Source of the DNA: Bryobacter sp.
GTDB lineage: Bacteria > Acidobacteriota > Terriglobia > Bryobacterales > Bryobacteraceae
Direction of reading: 5' to 3'
DNA: 33,968 nucleotides
Assembly: GCA_025356215.1 (NCBI GenBank)
Contig: JANXUM010000081.1
Span: forward strand, 1 to 33,968
The notes beneath the pieces are model-generated. The model was not told the origin of the DNA and searched no databases. It saw only the letters and a list, made by a program, of their open reading frames with translations. The position numbers and the translations under genes are program-made. Below are positions 18,979 through 33,615 of the stretch, one piece after another (positions within the stretch are counted from its first letter, which is position 1; the number at the start of each line of letters is the position of its first letter).

Positions 18979-19734
18979 ATGAGAATTTTGGCGATCCACG
19001 CTCATCCTGACGATGTTGAGATTCTTGCGGGCGGCTCGCTGGCGCTGTTGGCGCGGGTTGGCGTATCGCTAACCGTCTGTACGATGACACCCGGAGACTG
19101 CGGCTCGGCGGAGATGGGCCCCGAAGACATCGCCGCCGTGAGGCGCATGGAGGCCGCCACGGCTGCCGCGATGTTGGGCGCCGATTCCATTTGCGGCGAG
19201 TTTCGTGACATGGCGATCTTTAATGACGACGCCGGTCGGCGGCGCGTCACGCAGATTTTGCGCGAGGCGCGACCGGACATAGTGATCACGGCGAACCACC
19301 CCGATTATCATTGCGACCACGAGGCGACGCACGCTTTGGTCCGCGACGCTTGCTTTGGTGCCAGCGCACCCAATTATGACCGAGGTGCGCATGCGCCGCT
19401 CGACAAGATCCCGCATTTGTATTTTATGGATTCCACCGACGGCATCGATCGCGATGGCCAGATTTTGCGGCCCGAGTTTCTTGTCGATGTGGCGGAAGTT
19501 ATCGACATGAAACGCGCACTGGTGGGTTGCCACGAATCGCAGCGCAACTGGCTGCGCAAGCAACACGGCATCGACGACTATGTCGAGAAGAGCATCCAGT
19601 GGACCGCCAATCGGGGCAAGTTGGCGGGGCTGGCTTTTGCCGAAGGATTTCGCCAGTATCATGGCCACCCTTATCCGCAGTCGCCGTTGTTACAAGAAAT
19701 CTTTGAAGAACTTACTACTTTGGCCGCATTATGA
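18979..19734 (+). CDS. PIG-L family (LmbE-like) deacetylase
   Basis: LAIHAHPDDVEILAGGSLALLA N-terminal metal site and ITANHPDYHCDHEATHALV. Confidence 0.93.
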   Translation: MRILAIHAHPDDVEILAGGSLALLARVGVSLTVCTMTPGDCGSAEMGPEDIAAVRRMEAATAAAMLGADSICGEFRDMAIFNDDAGRRRVTQILREARPDIVITANHPDYHCDHEATHALVRDACFGASAPNYDRGAHAPLDKIPHLYFMDSTDGIDRDGQILRPEFLVDVAEVIDMKRALVGCHESQRNWLRKQHGIDDYVEKSIQWTANRGKLAGLAFAEGFRQYHGHPYPQSPLLQEIFEELTTLAAL

Positions 19735-20972
19735 ACCACACCCATACCGATAAACGAACTGTAGTTACCAAGCGCGTTGACGAGTGCGACAGCATGCATG
19801 AGGTTTTCATGCACTGCCTGCCAGCCTTTGGCGGTGCATTTTTGCGGCGCGTCTACACGATCCTCGATACGGCCATCGGCATGGGCTGCCCGTTTACGCT
19901 TTCGATCGCGGGGCCGATTACGGTTAGCGGCCAGCATCAGACTTGGCTGGTGCCGCTGCTGGAGACGGGGTGGGTGGCGTATTTGTCCACCACCGACGCT
20001 GTTTGCTATCACGACGGGCATCGCAGCCTGAACGGGCATCGCGACCCTGTACACGAGGTGCCGATCTTTGGCGACGACGCCGCGCTGCGGGATGAGAAGA
20101 CAATCCGCGTAACCGACATGGCATTTGACGAGGATGTGCTGCTGGATCAGGATCGCTTTTTGACGGCGATGCTGCAGCGGCCCGAGTTTCAACGGAAGAT
20201 GACTGGGACGGAAATGCGGAATTTGCTGGGCCGGTTCTATGCGGCGCAAGAAAAGGCGAACGGGATTGGCGAGGGGTTGTTGGCGGCGTGCGAGCGGCTG
20301 GCGATTCCGATCTTTGTGGGCGCGCCGGGGGACGGCAGCGTGTTCCTGAATTCGATGAAGCTGTGGGCGATGAAGAAGGCGGGGCTGATTGAGGAGTACG
20401 ACTTCGATCTCGACATTCATGGCGAAGTGTTTGAGGCTTGCGCCTATCACTATTGGGGATTGTTTCAGAACCCGGTGCAGGCGTTGGCGACGCTGATCCT
20501 GGGTGGGGGAGTGCCGAAGAATTACAACTTACAACCGGAGCCGGCGCTAGGACAGATCCTGGGGTTGCCCAATGTGCGGGGGTATAACTTCGATGTGCAG
20601 ATTGTGACGGCGCCGGTGACCGATGGTTCTCTGTCGAGTTGTTTTCCGGCAGAGGCTGTAACTTGGGGCAAGGTAGACAAAGATACTTACATGGAGGCGA
20701 CCGAGAGCTTACAGGCGGATTACTCGATCGTGATGCCGTTTATTGTCAAGGCGCTGCTGGACAATCGCGCCTACTATGCGAAGAAGGCGGCGGAGGTGGG
20801 CGAGGCGCATTTATTTGAGCAGAACCCGAAGGCGCGGGGTTATCTGCGACCGCGGGCGGGGTACCGGCTGTACGAGAAACGCGACGAGCTGGTTGGCACT
20901 TTGACGAGCGCCGTTCAGCTTAATCATGAGTGGCTGCAAGAAGGGTTGACTTACCCGCTGGCGCTGCGCTAG
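19731..20972 (+). CDS. Deoxyhypusine synthase family protein
   Basis: LGGGVPKNYNLQPE (DHS GGGxxK motif) and PVTDGSLSSCFPAEAVTWGKV (matches the DHS C-terminal SGARPDEAVSWGK region). ATGA overlap with the PIG-L gene. Confidence 0.82.
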   Translation: MNHTHTDKRTVVTKRVDECDSMHEVFMHCLPAFGGAFLRRVYTILDTAIGMGCPFTLSIAGPITVSGQHQTWLVPLLETGWVAYLSTTDAVCYHDGHRSLNGHRDPVHEVPIFGDDAALRDEKTIRVTDMAFDEDVLLDQDRFLTAMLQRPEFQRKMTGTEMRNLLGRFYAAQEKANGIGEGLLAACERLAIPIFVGAPGDGSVFLNSMKLWAMKKAGLIEEYDFDLDIHGEVFEACAYHYWGLFQNPVQALATLILGGGVPKNYNLQPEPALGQILGLPNVRGYNFDVQIVTAPVTDGSLSSCFPAEAVTWGKVDKDTYMEATESLQADYSIVMPFIVKALLDNRAYYAKKAAEVGEAHLFEQNPKARGYLRPRAGYRLYEKRDELVGTLTSAVQLNHEWLQEGLTYPLALR

Positions 20973-20983
20973 GCAGTGAATGC

Positions 20984-22501
20984 CTAAAGACTTGATCGAT
21001 CCGGGTTGAGGCGGTCAATGTCGAGCAAGGTGTTCATCAACTGCGACCCCAGCTCGTGGACAAGCTTGCGAGCAAGAGCAAGGCCTTCCGGTGTTTCGTC
21101 CACGGTCCCGTGACGGAAAACCCTCCTAAACTGCATTAGCCAGATCAACGGCTGCTCTTTGAGAACTGGCGAGGCGGCGAGAAAAGCGATGTATGACGAG
21201 ACCGTGGACTCGAGCTGGCCTGATTTGATCGGGGTGATAGCGATTAACGCAGAGTAGCAGTTGCTTGTCTTGATAAATGCGCCCAAGCGGTCTTTGTCGT
21301 CCTCCTTGGCGATCTCTTCCAGGCGTCTCAGATATTTTTCGGCTCGATCCCGCCAGGCAACCGTCATACGCTCCGCCAGGGGCAGGATATCCGCCATGCC
21401 GTCGGCGCGCTGCCCAGAGGCGACGGCTCCGCCGGGCTCAATTGGGCCGAATCTTAGCGCCCCGTAGCTCCTGAGCATTTCCATCACCCGGGGATCGCTA
21501 CGAAAGTAAGGGAAGTCGGGCTTGCCCGCGTCAATGCTTCTGGGCTCGACCGCCGCCAGAGCGGCAAAAGCTTCCAAGATATCCGGAGGAATCGAGAGCG
21601 ATTCGAACTGTGCTTGCCATTCCTTAAGTCGCGCCGCGACATCCGTCGCCTTTACGTCGGCGCAACGCGCGGCATCCAGCGCGCCGCGGTTGTAGCCTAT
21701 GTAAGCCCGCCAAAGTTGCTCTGTGGACTTGCCCACCGACTGGGCTTTCTGCGCGAGCGCTATCAGCGAAAGGGTGACGTCATTGCCTGAGGCCCACCAC
21801 GAGCGGAATGAGGGATTGAGTTTTGAGATATCGAGGCTGAGACGATCAAGTCCGAGTTCGAACAGATCTTTCTGAGCGCTCAGCGCCGCCAATTCTTGAG
21901 CGACGGGTGCGATTTGGGATTCGTGCAGTGCGCCGAGGTGAGACGCCAGCCAATGATCGGCCATTTCGCGCACCTTGGGTTTGGGAGACTTTTGCAAATC
22001 CCGATAGAGGCGGGTGAGGGTTTCAAAGTAGCGCTTGGGACGTGGCATTAGGGCATCTGCACAAGTTAAGGCGGGCCGCGGGATTTGAATCGAATCGAAT
22101 AACTCCACGGCGTGCTCGACGTTGCGGGTTTTCATCGATTCCACAACCCGCAGCCGAAGAGTGAGCTGGTCCCCCATGCCACTCGACTGGGCGATGGCGG
22201 CCGGCACACTTTCGCCCAGCGCCAGATACTCGGGGAGCATGCCTCGCATTGTGGCCGTAACACTGGCGCGCCCGGCAGTCAGAAAGGCTCCATCGAGCGT
22301 TGCTACGACGGAGTCCGAAGGGATCTTCCCCGCTTCAACCAGAAGCAGCAAGGAGTCCGCCTCGAACTCCGGCGGTAACGAAGCCAAGCGCTGGATTAGG
22401 TTTTCCAGTTCTTTGTCGGCTTTGGCTTTGCCGGGCAGAGTCGGGGCGCCTTGCCCGAAAGCGCTGTAAGTGAGGAGGACGAGGCAAAATACCGCTCTCA
22501 T
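20984..22501 (-). CDS. Hypothetical exported protein
   Basis: Start at MRAVFCLVLLTYSAFGQ (signal peptide, ATG 22501); about 505 aa, alpha-helical-looking. No family recognised. Confidence 0.75.
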   Translation of the reverse strand: MRAVFCLVLLTYSAFGQGAPTLPGKAKADKELENLIQRLASLPPEFEADSLLLLVEAGKIPSDSVVATLDGAFLTAGRASVTATMRGMLPEYLALGESVPAAIAQSSGMGDQLTLRLRVVESMKTRNVEHAVELFDSIQIPRPALTCADALMPRPKRYFETLTRLYRDLQKSPKPKVREMADHWLASHLGALHESQIAPVAQELAALSAQKDLFELGLDRLSLDISKLNPSFRSWWASGNDVTLSLIALAQKAQSVGKSTEQLWRAYIGYNRGALDAARCADVKATDVAARLKEWQAQFESLSIPPDILEAFAALAAVEPRSIDAGKPDFPYFRSDPRVMEMLRSYGALRFGPIEPGGAVASGQRADGMADILPLAERMTVAWRDRAEKYLRRLEEIAKEDDKDRLGAFIKTSNCYSALIAITPIKSGQLESTVSSYIAFLAASPVLKEQPLIWLMQFRRVFRHGTVDETPEGLALARKLVHELGSQLMNTLLDIDRLNPDRSSL

Positions 22502-22514
22502 GCTGGCGATGATA

Positions 22515-25178
<2,664 letters not shown>

Positions 25179-25216
25179 AAGAAAGAAGAAGTCTCCTTTC
25201 AGAGTACGAATTTCCG

Positions 25217-27481
25217 CTAGCGAAGTTTCATGCCGGCGGCGGAAATTGCGGCGATCATGCGTTCGCGCTCGGCGTTGATCTCTTCTTGCGTCATCGTTCG
25301 CTCGCGATTGGCAACGGTGGCGCGGAAGGAGAGGCTGCGATGGCCGTCGGGCAGGGTGAAGTCGCGAATGAATTCGATCTTCTCGGTCGCGGTTGTGGCT
25401 GCGGCGCGGAGGATGGCTTCCACGGTGCCGGCGGGAACTCGGGGTTCGGTCAGGATACTTAGGTCGAACTCGCTGGCCGGGAAGCGGCGGATGGGCTGGT
25501 AGCGGATGGCACCGGCGGAGAGCCGAGCCAGCTTGTCGAGGTCGATATCGAGGACGGCGGCGCGACCCTCGACCCAGTTGGGATGGAATTCGAAGAGGCG
25601 GCCAATTTGTTCGGCGGCGAGCCAGACTTCGGCACTGCGCAGGGGGTGCTCGAAGGGATGGGCGGTGTCGGTTGGACGGAACTCGCAGGCGGGCGCGTAG
25701 CCGCGCATCAGCCGCTCCAGTTCGCGCAGGCCTTCGGCTCCGTCGCCGTGACCGTTGTAGACACCGGCAACCAGATGCGGGACTTCTTCAGGGAGGCCTT
25801 TGGACTTCTTGTGGATCTCTTTGCCGATCTCGAAAAAACGGAAGGTGCCGAAGTGGCGGCGGTTGTCCTCGAAATTCTTTAACGCGCCGTGGAGGAGGGT
25901 TGTGCGCATCAGGCTTTGATCGGAGGCTATGGGGTTGAGCACGCGGATGTGCGCCTCGAGAGAGATGCCAAGCTTGGCGGCTTGCGCCTCGCTAATGAAA
26001 CTGTAGTTGTAGACTTCATCGAAGCCCTGCTGGGTCGCGCTGGCTCGGAGGCGATTGAAGAAGAGGCGCTCTTCGTTGACGGGCGGGGGGACGACGGGCA
26101 TGGCCGGGGCGATGGGGGCGATGGTGGCGTAGCCGACCATACGCCCGATCTCTTCGACCAGATCGTCGGCAATCGAGACGTCCTTGGTGGCCCGCCAACT
26201 GGGGACGGTCACCTTGTTGCCTTGGACGGTGAAGGATAGACGTTCGAGGATTCCGATGACTTCGGACTTTTCGACCACACGGCCGAGTTTGCGGTTGAGC
26301 CAGTCGAAATCGAGATCGATGACGGGCAGGGGCTTGACGGCCGCGCGAACATCGGTAGGCCCGCCGAGGGACCGGATGCCGGGGCTGACCAGTTCAAATA
26401 GTTCCGCTCCGCGGGCTATGGCGCGCAGCGTATTTTCGGGGTCTTGTGCCTTCTCAAAGCGCATGGAGGCGTCGGTGCGGAGCTTCAGGCGCGAACTTGT
26501 TTTGCGCACGGCGGCGGCGTTGAAGTTGGCGGCCTCGAGAATGATGCGCTTGGTTTCGGGACCGATTGAGCTGCCTTTACCGCCGATGACGCCGGCGATG
26601 CCGATGGGGCCGGAGGAGTCGGCGATGATCAGGTCGTCGATGGTGAGCGAATACTCTTCGCCGTTGAGGGCGAGGATCTTTTCACCCGCCTTCGCCTTGC
26701 GGACGACGATCGCGCCTTGGACTTTGTCGGCGTCGTAGGCGTGGGTGGGCTGCGGGAGTTCCGCCAGGAGCCAGTTGGTGACGTCGACGATGTTGCCGAT
26801 CGAATTGAGGCCGATGGCGCGCAGGCGGTATTGGAGCCAAACTGGCGCGTCGCCAACGGTGACGTTCTCGAAGAGTTGCGCGGAGAAGCGGGGGCAGAGG
26901 GCGAGGTCTTCCACGATGACTTCGACTTGTGGCGGGCCTTGCGGCAGTAGTTCGAGGCTGACCGGGTCGACCAACGGCTTGTTCAGAATGGCGGCCAGTT
27001 CGCGGGCCATGCCGTAGTGGCCCCAGAGGTCGGGCCGGTGGGTGAGGCTCTTATTGTCGATCTCGATGATGGAATCGGTTTCGAGCGCAATGTCTTCAGT
27101 GAGCTCGATGATGCCGTCGTGATCGGCGTTGATGCCGAGCTCCGCCATGCTGGCGAGCATGCCGTCGCTATCGATACCGCTGACTTTTTTGACACCCAGC
27201 GGGACGTAGACGGTGCGCAGGCCGCTGCGGCAATTGGGCGCGCCGCAGGCCACGGTTTTGCGGCCGTAGGCGGCGGTTTCGACCTCGGCCTTTACGTTGT
27301 GCGAGTTGGGGATCGGCTCGGCGGACAGGACGGTTGCGGGGCAAGCGCCGGCCCAGAGAGCGCCGTGCGGCTCCACGCCTTCGCTCTCTGCGGTGTGCAG
27401 AGTGATGCGGCGCGAGACTTCTTTCGCGTCGATGTCCAGGTCTTCAACCAGCTCGGAGAGCCATTGGTAGGAGAACTTCAA
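25217..27481 (-). CDS. pheT: Phenylalanyl-tRNA synthetase beta subunit
   Basis: MKFSYQWLSELVEDL; RPDLWGHYGMARELAAIL; NIVDVTNWLLAELPQPTHAYD; GVIGGKGSSI; ferredoxin-fold C-terminus FPASEFDLSILTE...IRDFTLPDGHRSLSFRATV. Confidence 0.96.
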   Translation of the reverse strand: MKFSYQWLSELVEDLDIDAKEVSRRITLHTAESEGVEPHGALWAGACPATVLSAEPIPNSHNVKAEVETAAYGRKTVACGAPNCRSGLRTVYVPLGVKKVSGIDSDGMLASMAELGINADHDGIIELTEDIALETDSIIEIDNKSLTHRPDLWGHYGMARELAAILNKPLVDPVSLELLPQGPPQVEVIVEDLALCPRFSAQLFENVTVGDAPVWLQYRLRAIGLNSIGNIVDVTNWLLAELPQPTHAYDADKVQGAIVVRKAKAGEKILALNGEEYSLTIDDLIIADSSGPIGIAGVIGGKGSSIGPETKRIILEAANFNAAAVRKTSSRLKLRTDASMRFEKAQDPENTLRAIARGAELFELVSPGIRSLGGPTDVRAAVKPLPVIDLDFDWLNRKLGRVVEKSEVIGILERLSFTVQGNKVTVPSWRATKDVSIADDLVEEIGRMVGYATIAPIAPAMPVVPPPVNEERLFFNRLRASATQQGFDEVYNYSFISEAQAAKLGISLEAHIRVLNPIASDQSLMRTTLLHGALKNFEDNRRHFGTFRFFEIGKEIHKKSKGLPEEVPHLVAGVYNGHGDGAEGLRELERLMRGYAPACEFRPTDTAHPFEHPLRSAEVWLAAEQIGRLFEFHPNWVEGRAAVLDIDLDKLARLSAGAIRYQPIRRFPASEFDLSILTEPRVPAGTVEAILRAAATTATEKIEFIRDFTLPDGHRSLSFRATVANRERTMTQEEINAERERMIAAISAAGMKLR

Positions 27482-27491
27482 AGGGATGCTC

Positions 27492-28511
27492 CTAAAACTG
27501 TTTCAAGAATCGCAGGTCGCCTGATTGGAGCCAGCGTATGTCGTCGATCAAATAACGCATCATGACCAGGCGCGTGAGGCCGAGACCAAAGGCGAAGCCG
27601 CCGAATTCGGCGGGGTCAATGCCGCCGGCGCGCAGGACGTTGGGGTGCACCAGGCCGCAGGGTAACAATTCCACCCAGCCACTTTGTTTGCAGACCGGGC
27701 AGCCCGCGCCGCCGCAGACCATACACTCGATGTCGAGCTCAAAGCCGGGCTCGACGAAGGGGAAGAAGCCGGGGCGCAGCCGCACGGTGGTGTCGCGCTT
27801 GAAGATGCCGCTGAGCAGTGTCTTCATGAAGTAGAGCAGGTTGGCGATAGAGACGTCGCGGTCCACCATCATGCCTTCAAGCTGGTAAAAAGTGTGTTCG
27901 TGGGAGGGGTCCACTTCTTCATTGCGGAAGACGCGACCGGGGGCGATCATGCGCAGGGGCGGGCCCAGGCGCATCATGCCGCGGACTTGCACGGGCGAGG
28001 TGTGGGTGCGCAAGAGATGGCCGCCTTCAAGCCAGAAGGTGTCTTGCATGTCGCGGGCCGGATGGTCGGCCGGGATGTTGAGCGCGTCGAAATTGTGGAA
28101 CTCGGTTTCCACTTCGGGGCCATCGAGAATAGTGAAGCCCATCGAGAAGAAGAGCGATTCGATCTCGTTCTGGATCTGGGTGAGAGGGTGGAGGCTGCCC
28201 GGGGTCAGGCCCGGCGGCGGAATAGTGAGATCGAGCCATTCGCTTTGGAGGCGCTCGTTGAGAGCGGCGGATTCGAAGGCTGTCTTCTTGATATCGAAGG
28301 CGGCCTCGAGTGAGGTTTTGGCACCATTGAGAGCTTTGCCGGCGTCCACGCGCTCAGACGCGCTGAGCTTGCCCATGAGTTTGCCGAATTCGGCAAGGGT
28401 ACCTTTGCGGCCCAGGACCTCGACGCGGACGGCTTCCATCTCGTCGAGGTTGGCCGCCGCCGCGATGCGCGACAGCGCCGCGCTGGCGAGGGCTTCGATT
28501 TCGGCGATCAT
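27492..28511 (-). CDS. pheS: Phenylalanyl-tRNA synthetase alpha subunit
   Basis: HPLTQIQNEIESLFFSMGF, LLRTHTSPVQVRGM, FRNEEVDPSHEHTFYQLEGMMVD, FGLGLTRLVMMRYLIDDIRWLQSGDLRFLKQF. Confidence 0.97.
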   Translation of the reverse strand: MIAEIEALASAALSRIAAAANLDEMEAVRVEVLGRKGTLAEFGKLMGKLSASERVDAGKALNGAKTSLEAAFDIKKTAFESAALNERLQSEWLDLTIPPPGLTPGSLHPLTQIQNEIESLFFSMGFTILDGPEVETEFHNFDALNIPADHPARDMQDTFWLEGGHLLRTHTSPVQVRGMMRLGPPLRMIAPGRVFRNEEVDPSHEHTFYQLEGMMVDRDVSIANLLYFMKTLLSGIFKRDTTVRLRPGFFPFVEPGFELDIECMVCGGAGCPVCKQSGWVELLPCGLVHPNVLRAGGIDPAEFGGFAFGLGLTRLVMMRYLIDDIRWLQSGDLRFLKQF

Positions 28512-28969
28512 AGGGCGGGGAAGAAGGCGGGCGAGTTCTCATCGATCTCGTGCGCCAGGTGGTTCACATAAAAGCTGACCAGAGCGGGCGGATAGGCACC
28601 CTTGAAAGCGTCGTACGCTTCCTGCTGCCAGCCATCTTTCAAGTACTGCTTGGGCTCGGTGTCCTTGGCGAAGAAACCGTCTTCGTGGGGGATTTTGAAG
28701 TGATCCAGCACGTCGATGATCAGCTTAAGCTGCGACACGAGTATGGCCTGAGATAGCTCAAGAGCTAACTCCTCCTCACCCTGGCTGAGCCGTTCCCACA
28801 GTTTGGGAGCGGCAGCTCGCAGGTTTTCGGTGTTCAGTTTCGCCAAGTGGCAGCGCGTCTTGACCCGATCGTAAATCTGGTAGGTGCGAAGGGTGCCGAA
28901 GGATATTCCGCGCAGTTGCGAGCGGAAAGAATCCTCCCCCAGGGCGATAAAGAGCTCATGTAACTTCAT
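28508..28969 (-). CDS. Hypothetical protein (153 aa) translationally coupled to pheS
   Basis: ORF ends in a 4-nt overlap with the pheS start codon; protein MKLHELFIALGEDSFRSQLRGISFGTLRTYQIYDRVKTRCHLAKL... No family recognised. Confidence 0.75.
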   Translation of the reverse strand: MKLHELFIALGEDSFRSQLRGISFGTLRTYQIYDRVKTRCHLAKLNTENLRAAAPKLWERLSQGEEELALELSQAILVSQLKLIIDVLDHFKIPHEDGFFAKDTEPKQYLKDGWQQEAYDAFKGAYPPALVSFYVNHLAHEIDENSPAFFPAL

Positions 28970-29021
28970 TTGAAGGAGGCCAAACCTTCAGTGTACGCGA
29001 TAGACTGGGATATTTGGATAA

Positions 29022-31445
<2,424 letters not shown>

Positions 31446-31475
31446 GTCAGTTCTTTACGGTATCCTGCCAGAGGC

Positions 31476-32015
31476 ATGCCAACGGAAACCGTCCCCGAAG
31501 TTCTTAGGCGTTTGGTTCGCGATCCGTGGCGAAATCTTGTGCTGCGGTGGAACTGGAAGTCGGCCACAACGAGCGCACTAATTCGTGCCACGATTTTCTT
31601 TTTTGCTAACCTTTCGGCAGGCCGCGCCGAGGCCATGGGAGCGATGGAAGCGGAGTTTTTGTGGCGCTTTGCCGTCGCAGGTTTTGTGGGGAGTGTGATT
31701 CAGAGTCTGCGCAAAGCGCAGCCGTTGTGGCAGGCGACACTGGTTACCTCGCTCGCGCTGCCGTTACTGAATCACACGATCGAATTTACGATCCACTGGC
31801 TGAGGGGGACGCCCAAGCTATTTGCCAGCATCGTCACAAGCGTTTGCTTTACGGCGGTGGCGATGTTGTTTAACGCCTATGCCATGCGGCGCGGCGCGAT
31901 GATCATCGGTGCGGAGGGCCGACCGCTCTGGCGGGATTTGGCGGACATGCCGAAGTTGATGTGGGGTTTTATTCTTTGGCTGTTAAGAATTCAACGCTCG
32001 CCCCAGAGCTTGTGA
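31476..32015 (+). CDS. Hypothetical membrane protein
   Basis: Start ATG 31476 (MPTETVPEVLRRLVRDPW...); hydrophobic segments FLWRFAVAGFVGSVI, ATLVTSLALPLL, IVTSVCFTAVAMLF. No family recognised. Confidence 0.7.
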   Translation: MPTETVPEVLRRLVRDPWRNLVLRWNWKSATTSALIRATIFFFANLSAGRAEAMGAMEAEFLWRFAVAGFVGSVIQSLRKAQPLWQATLVTSLALPLLNHTIEFTIHWLRGTPKLFASIVTSVCFTAVAMLFNAYAMRRGAMIIGAEGRPLWRDLADMPKLMWGFILWLLRIQRSPQSL

Positions 32016-33475
32016 AAACGCCCCATCCAGTAGGGCAGCAGGAAGATCGTCCCATCGTCCTCACTATTCCCGCCGTTGCCGCCGTCCAATACAAATGGAT
32101 TGCCATTCCATTTCATTACCGGACGCTCGTCGGGCGGTAGCCAGGCGGTTGTCTGCTTCTTGCCGAAACGATCAAGATCCGGCGCGACCGGTAGATCTTT
32201 GCGCCAACTGTTTTCGACGGTCCAGGTGCGAAGGTCGAGGGGCAGGCGCTCCAGAGTGGCGATCGATTGCCGCCGCAAGGCCAGATCTTCCCCGCGTCCG
32301 ACCTCGTAGATCGAATTCCAAAGCGGGTTGCGTTCGCCACGGATATTCTCAAACCATCGGTCCAGCGCGACGCGGATTGCCGGATCCTTATCGTAGACCA
32401 GCAGCGGGTAGAAGCTCAGCAGCGCCAACTCCTCGTCGGAGTAATTCAGCTCGTCGCGGCGGGCTTTCAAATCCGCTGCGATCTTGAGATAGCCAAAGTC
32501 GATGGCCAGCTTGCGGTACTCGCGATCGTATCGAGCGTTACCGGTGACGTGGTGCGCGGTCTTGAGAAAACTCAGGAGTTCGATCGAGTTTAGCGGGCTG
32601 TCGGCGCGGCCCTCGCCATTGAAATAGTCAAGACTCCAGCGCCCCCACCGGGTAGGCTTGCCGGTCTTTGGGTCGATGAGGTAGTAGTTGTTTCCCAGGA
32701 TGTAGTCCATCATGCGGCGGCAGGTCTGCTGGACGTCGTCGCGCAAAGCGCCGGGCGGCAGTAAATCCCAGGCGACGGAAAACATCAGAAAATGACCGAC
32801 GATTTCATCCGAGCTTGTGTCGGACTTCCATTGGTATTTGCGGTCGGCGGTCCAATACCAGAAGCCATCCTTGGGCTTCTCCTCTCCGGGAACAATGTAG
32901 GATCGAGCGGGATAGCCCGGCGTACCGGTAACTTTTTCGAGGAAGAGCACCGCGCGGATTGCGCGTTCGGCCCGCCGCAGGGCTTCCGTGCGGCCCGCGG
33001 ACTTGTACTCAAACAACTGGGCTGCGGCATACATAGCGGTCCAAAGGCCGTCGTTATCGTTGGAGTGCGTCGTGCCGGCCGTGGAATCGCCGATGAAGCC
33101 GTGCCGATCGTGGCGCGACGCGATGGCTTGGTAGTGCTTGGCTTTCTGCTCAAGCGTCATGGACTGGAACCAGATTTCGCTGTCTCCGCAACTGGTGTGG
33201 ACGCGTACTCGTCCCTGATTTGGCTCGGAATAGCCTCGAACTTCGTCGCAAGGCAGGTATCGTTTGCCGTGAAACATACGCTCATTGCGTGCCGAGCCGC
33301 GTTCCATTTTTTTCCATGAGGAAGCATCCGATGCCGTAGGAAATTCGTTAACCGATAGCAGGGGAAGTGCATCTGGATACTGTCGAACCCGCACTTGGGG
33401 AAATGGCCCCAGGGGAATGACCTCAGCTTCCAATTGGAGCGCGCAAAGCAGGAGGATTAAGCTCATCACTTTCAT
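31991..33475 (-). CDS. Hypothetical exported protein, possibly an alpha/alpha-toroid (glycoside-hydrolase-like) fold
   Basis: Start MKVMSLILLLCALQLEAEVIP (ATG 33475, signal peptide); helical repeats such as GLWTAMYAAAQLFEYKSAGRTEALRRAERAIRAVLFLEK. Fold is a guess. Confidence 0.7.
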   Translation of the reverse strand: MKVMSLILLLCALQLEAEVIPLGPFPQVRVRQYPDALPLLSVNEFPTASDASSWKKMERGSARNERMFHGKRYLPCDEVRGYSEPNQGRVRVHTSCGDSEIWFQSMTLEQKAKHYQAIASRHDRHGFIGDSTAGTTHSNDNDGLWTAMYAAAQLFEYKSAGRTEALRRAERAIRAVLFLEKVTGTPGYPARSYIVPGEEKPKDGFWYWTADRKYQWKSDTSSDEIVGHFLMFSVAWDLLPPGALRDDVQQTCRRMMDYILGNNYYLIDPKTGKPTRWGRWSLDYFNGEGRADSPLNSIELLSFLKTAHHVTGNARYDREYRKLAIDFGYLKIAADLKARRDELNYSDEELALLSFYPLLVYDKDPAIRVALDRWFENIRGERNPLWNSIYEVGRGEDLALRRQSIATLERLPLDLRTWTVENSWRKDLPVAPDLDRFGKKQTTAWLPPDERPVMKWNGNPFVLDGGNGGNSEDDGTIFLLPYWMGRFHKLWGER

Positions 33476-33615
33476 AAAGATACACAAACTTTGATTTTGT
33501 TGTCGATAAGTAAGAGGAGGCGAAAGATAGGCCCCTTGCATCCGGACGCAATTAGGCCAAGAATAGAGAGGGCAAATCAATTTCGTACTCGCAGTCGCGG
33601 GAAGAGCAAGCAGGA

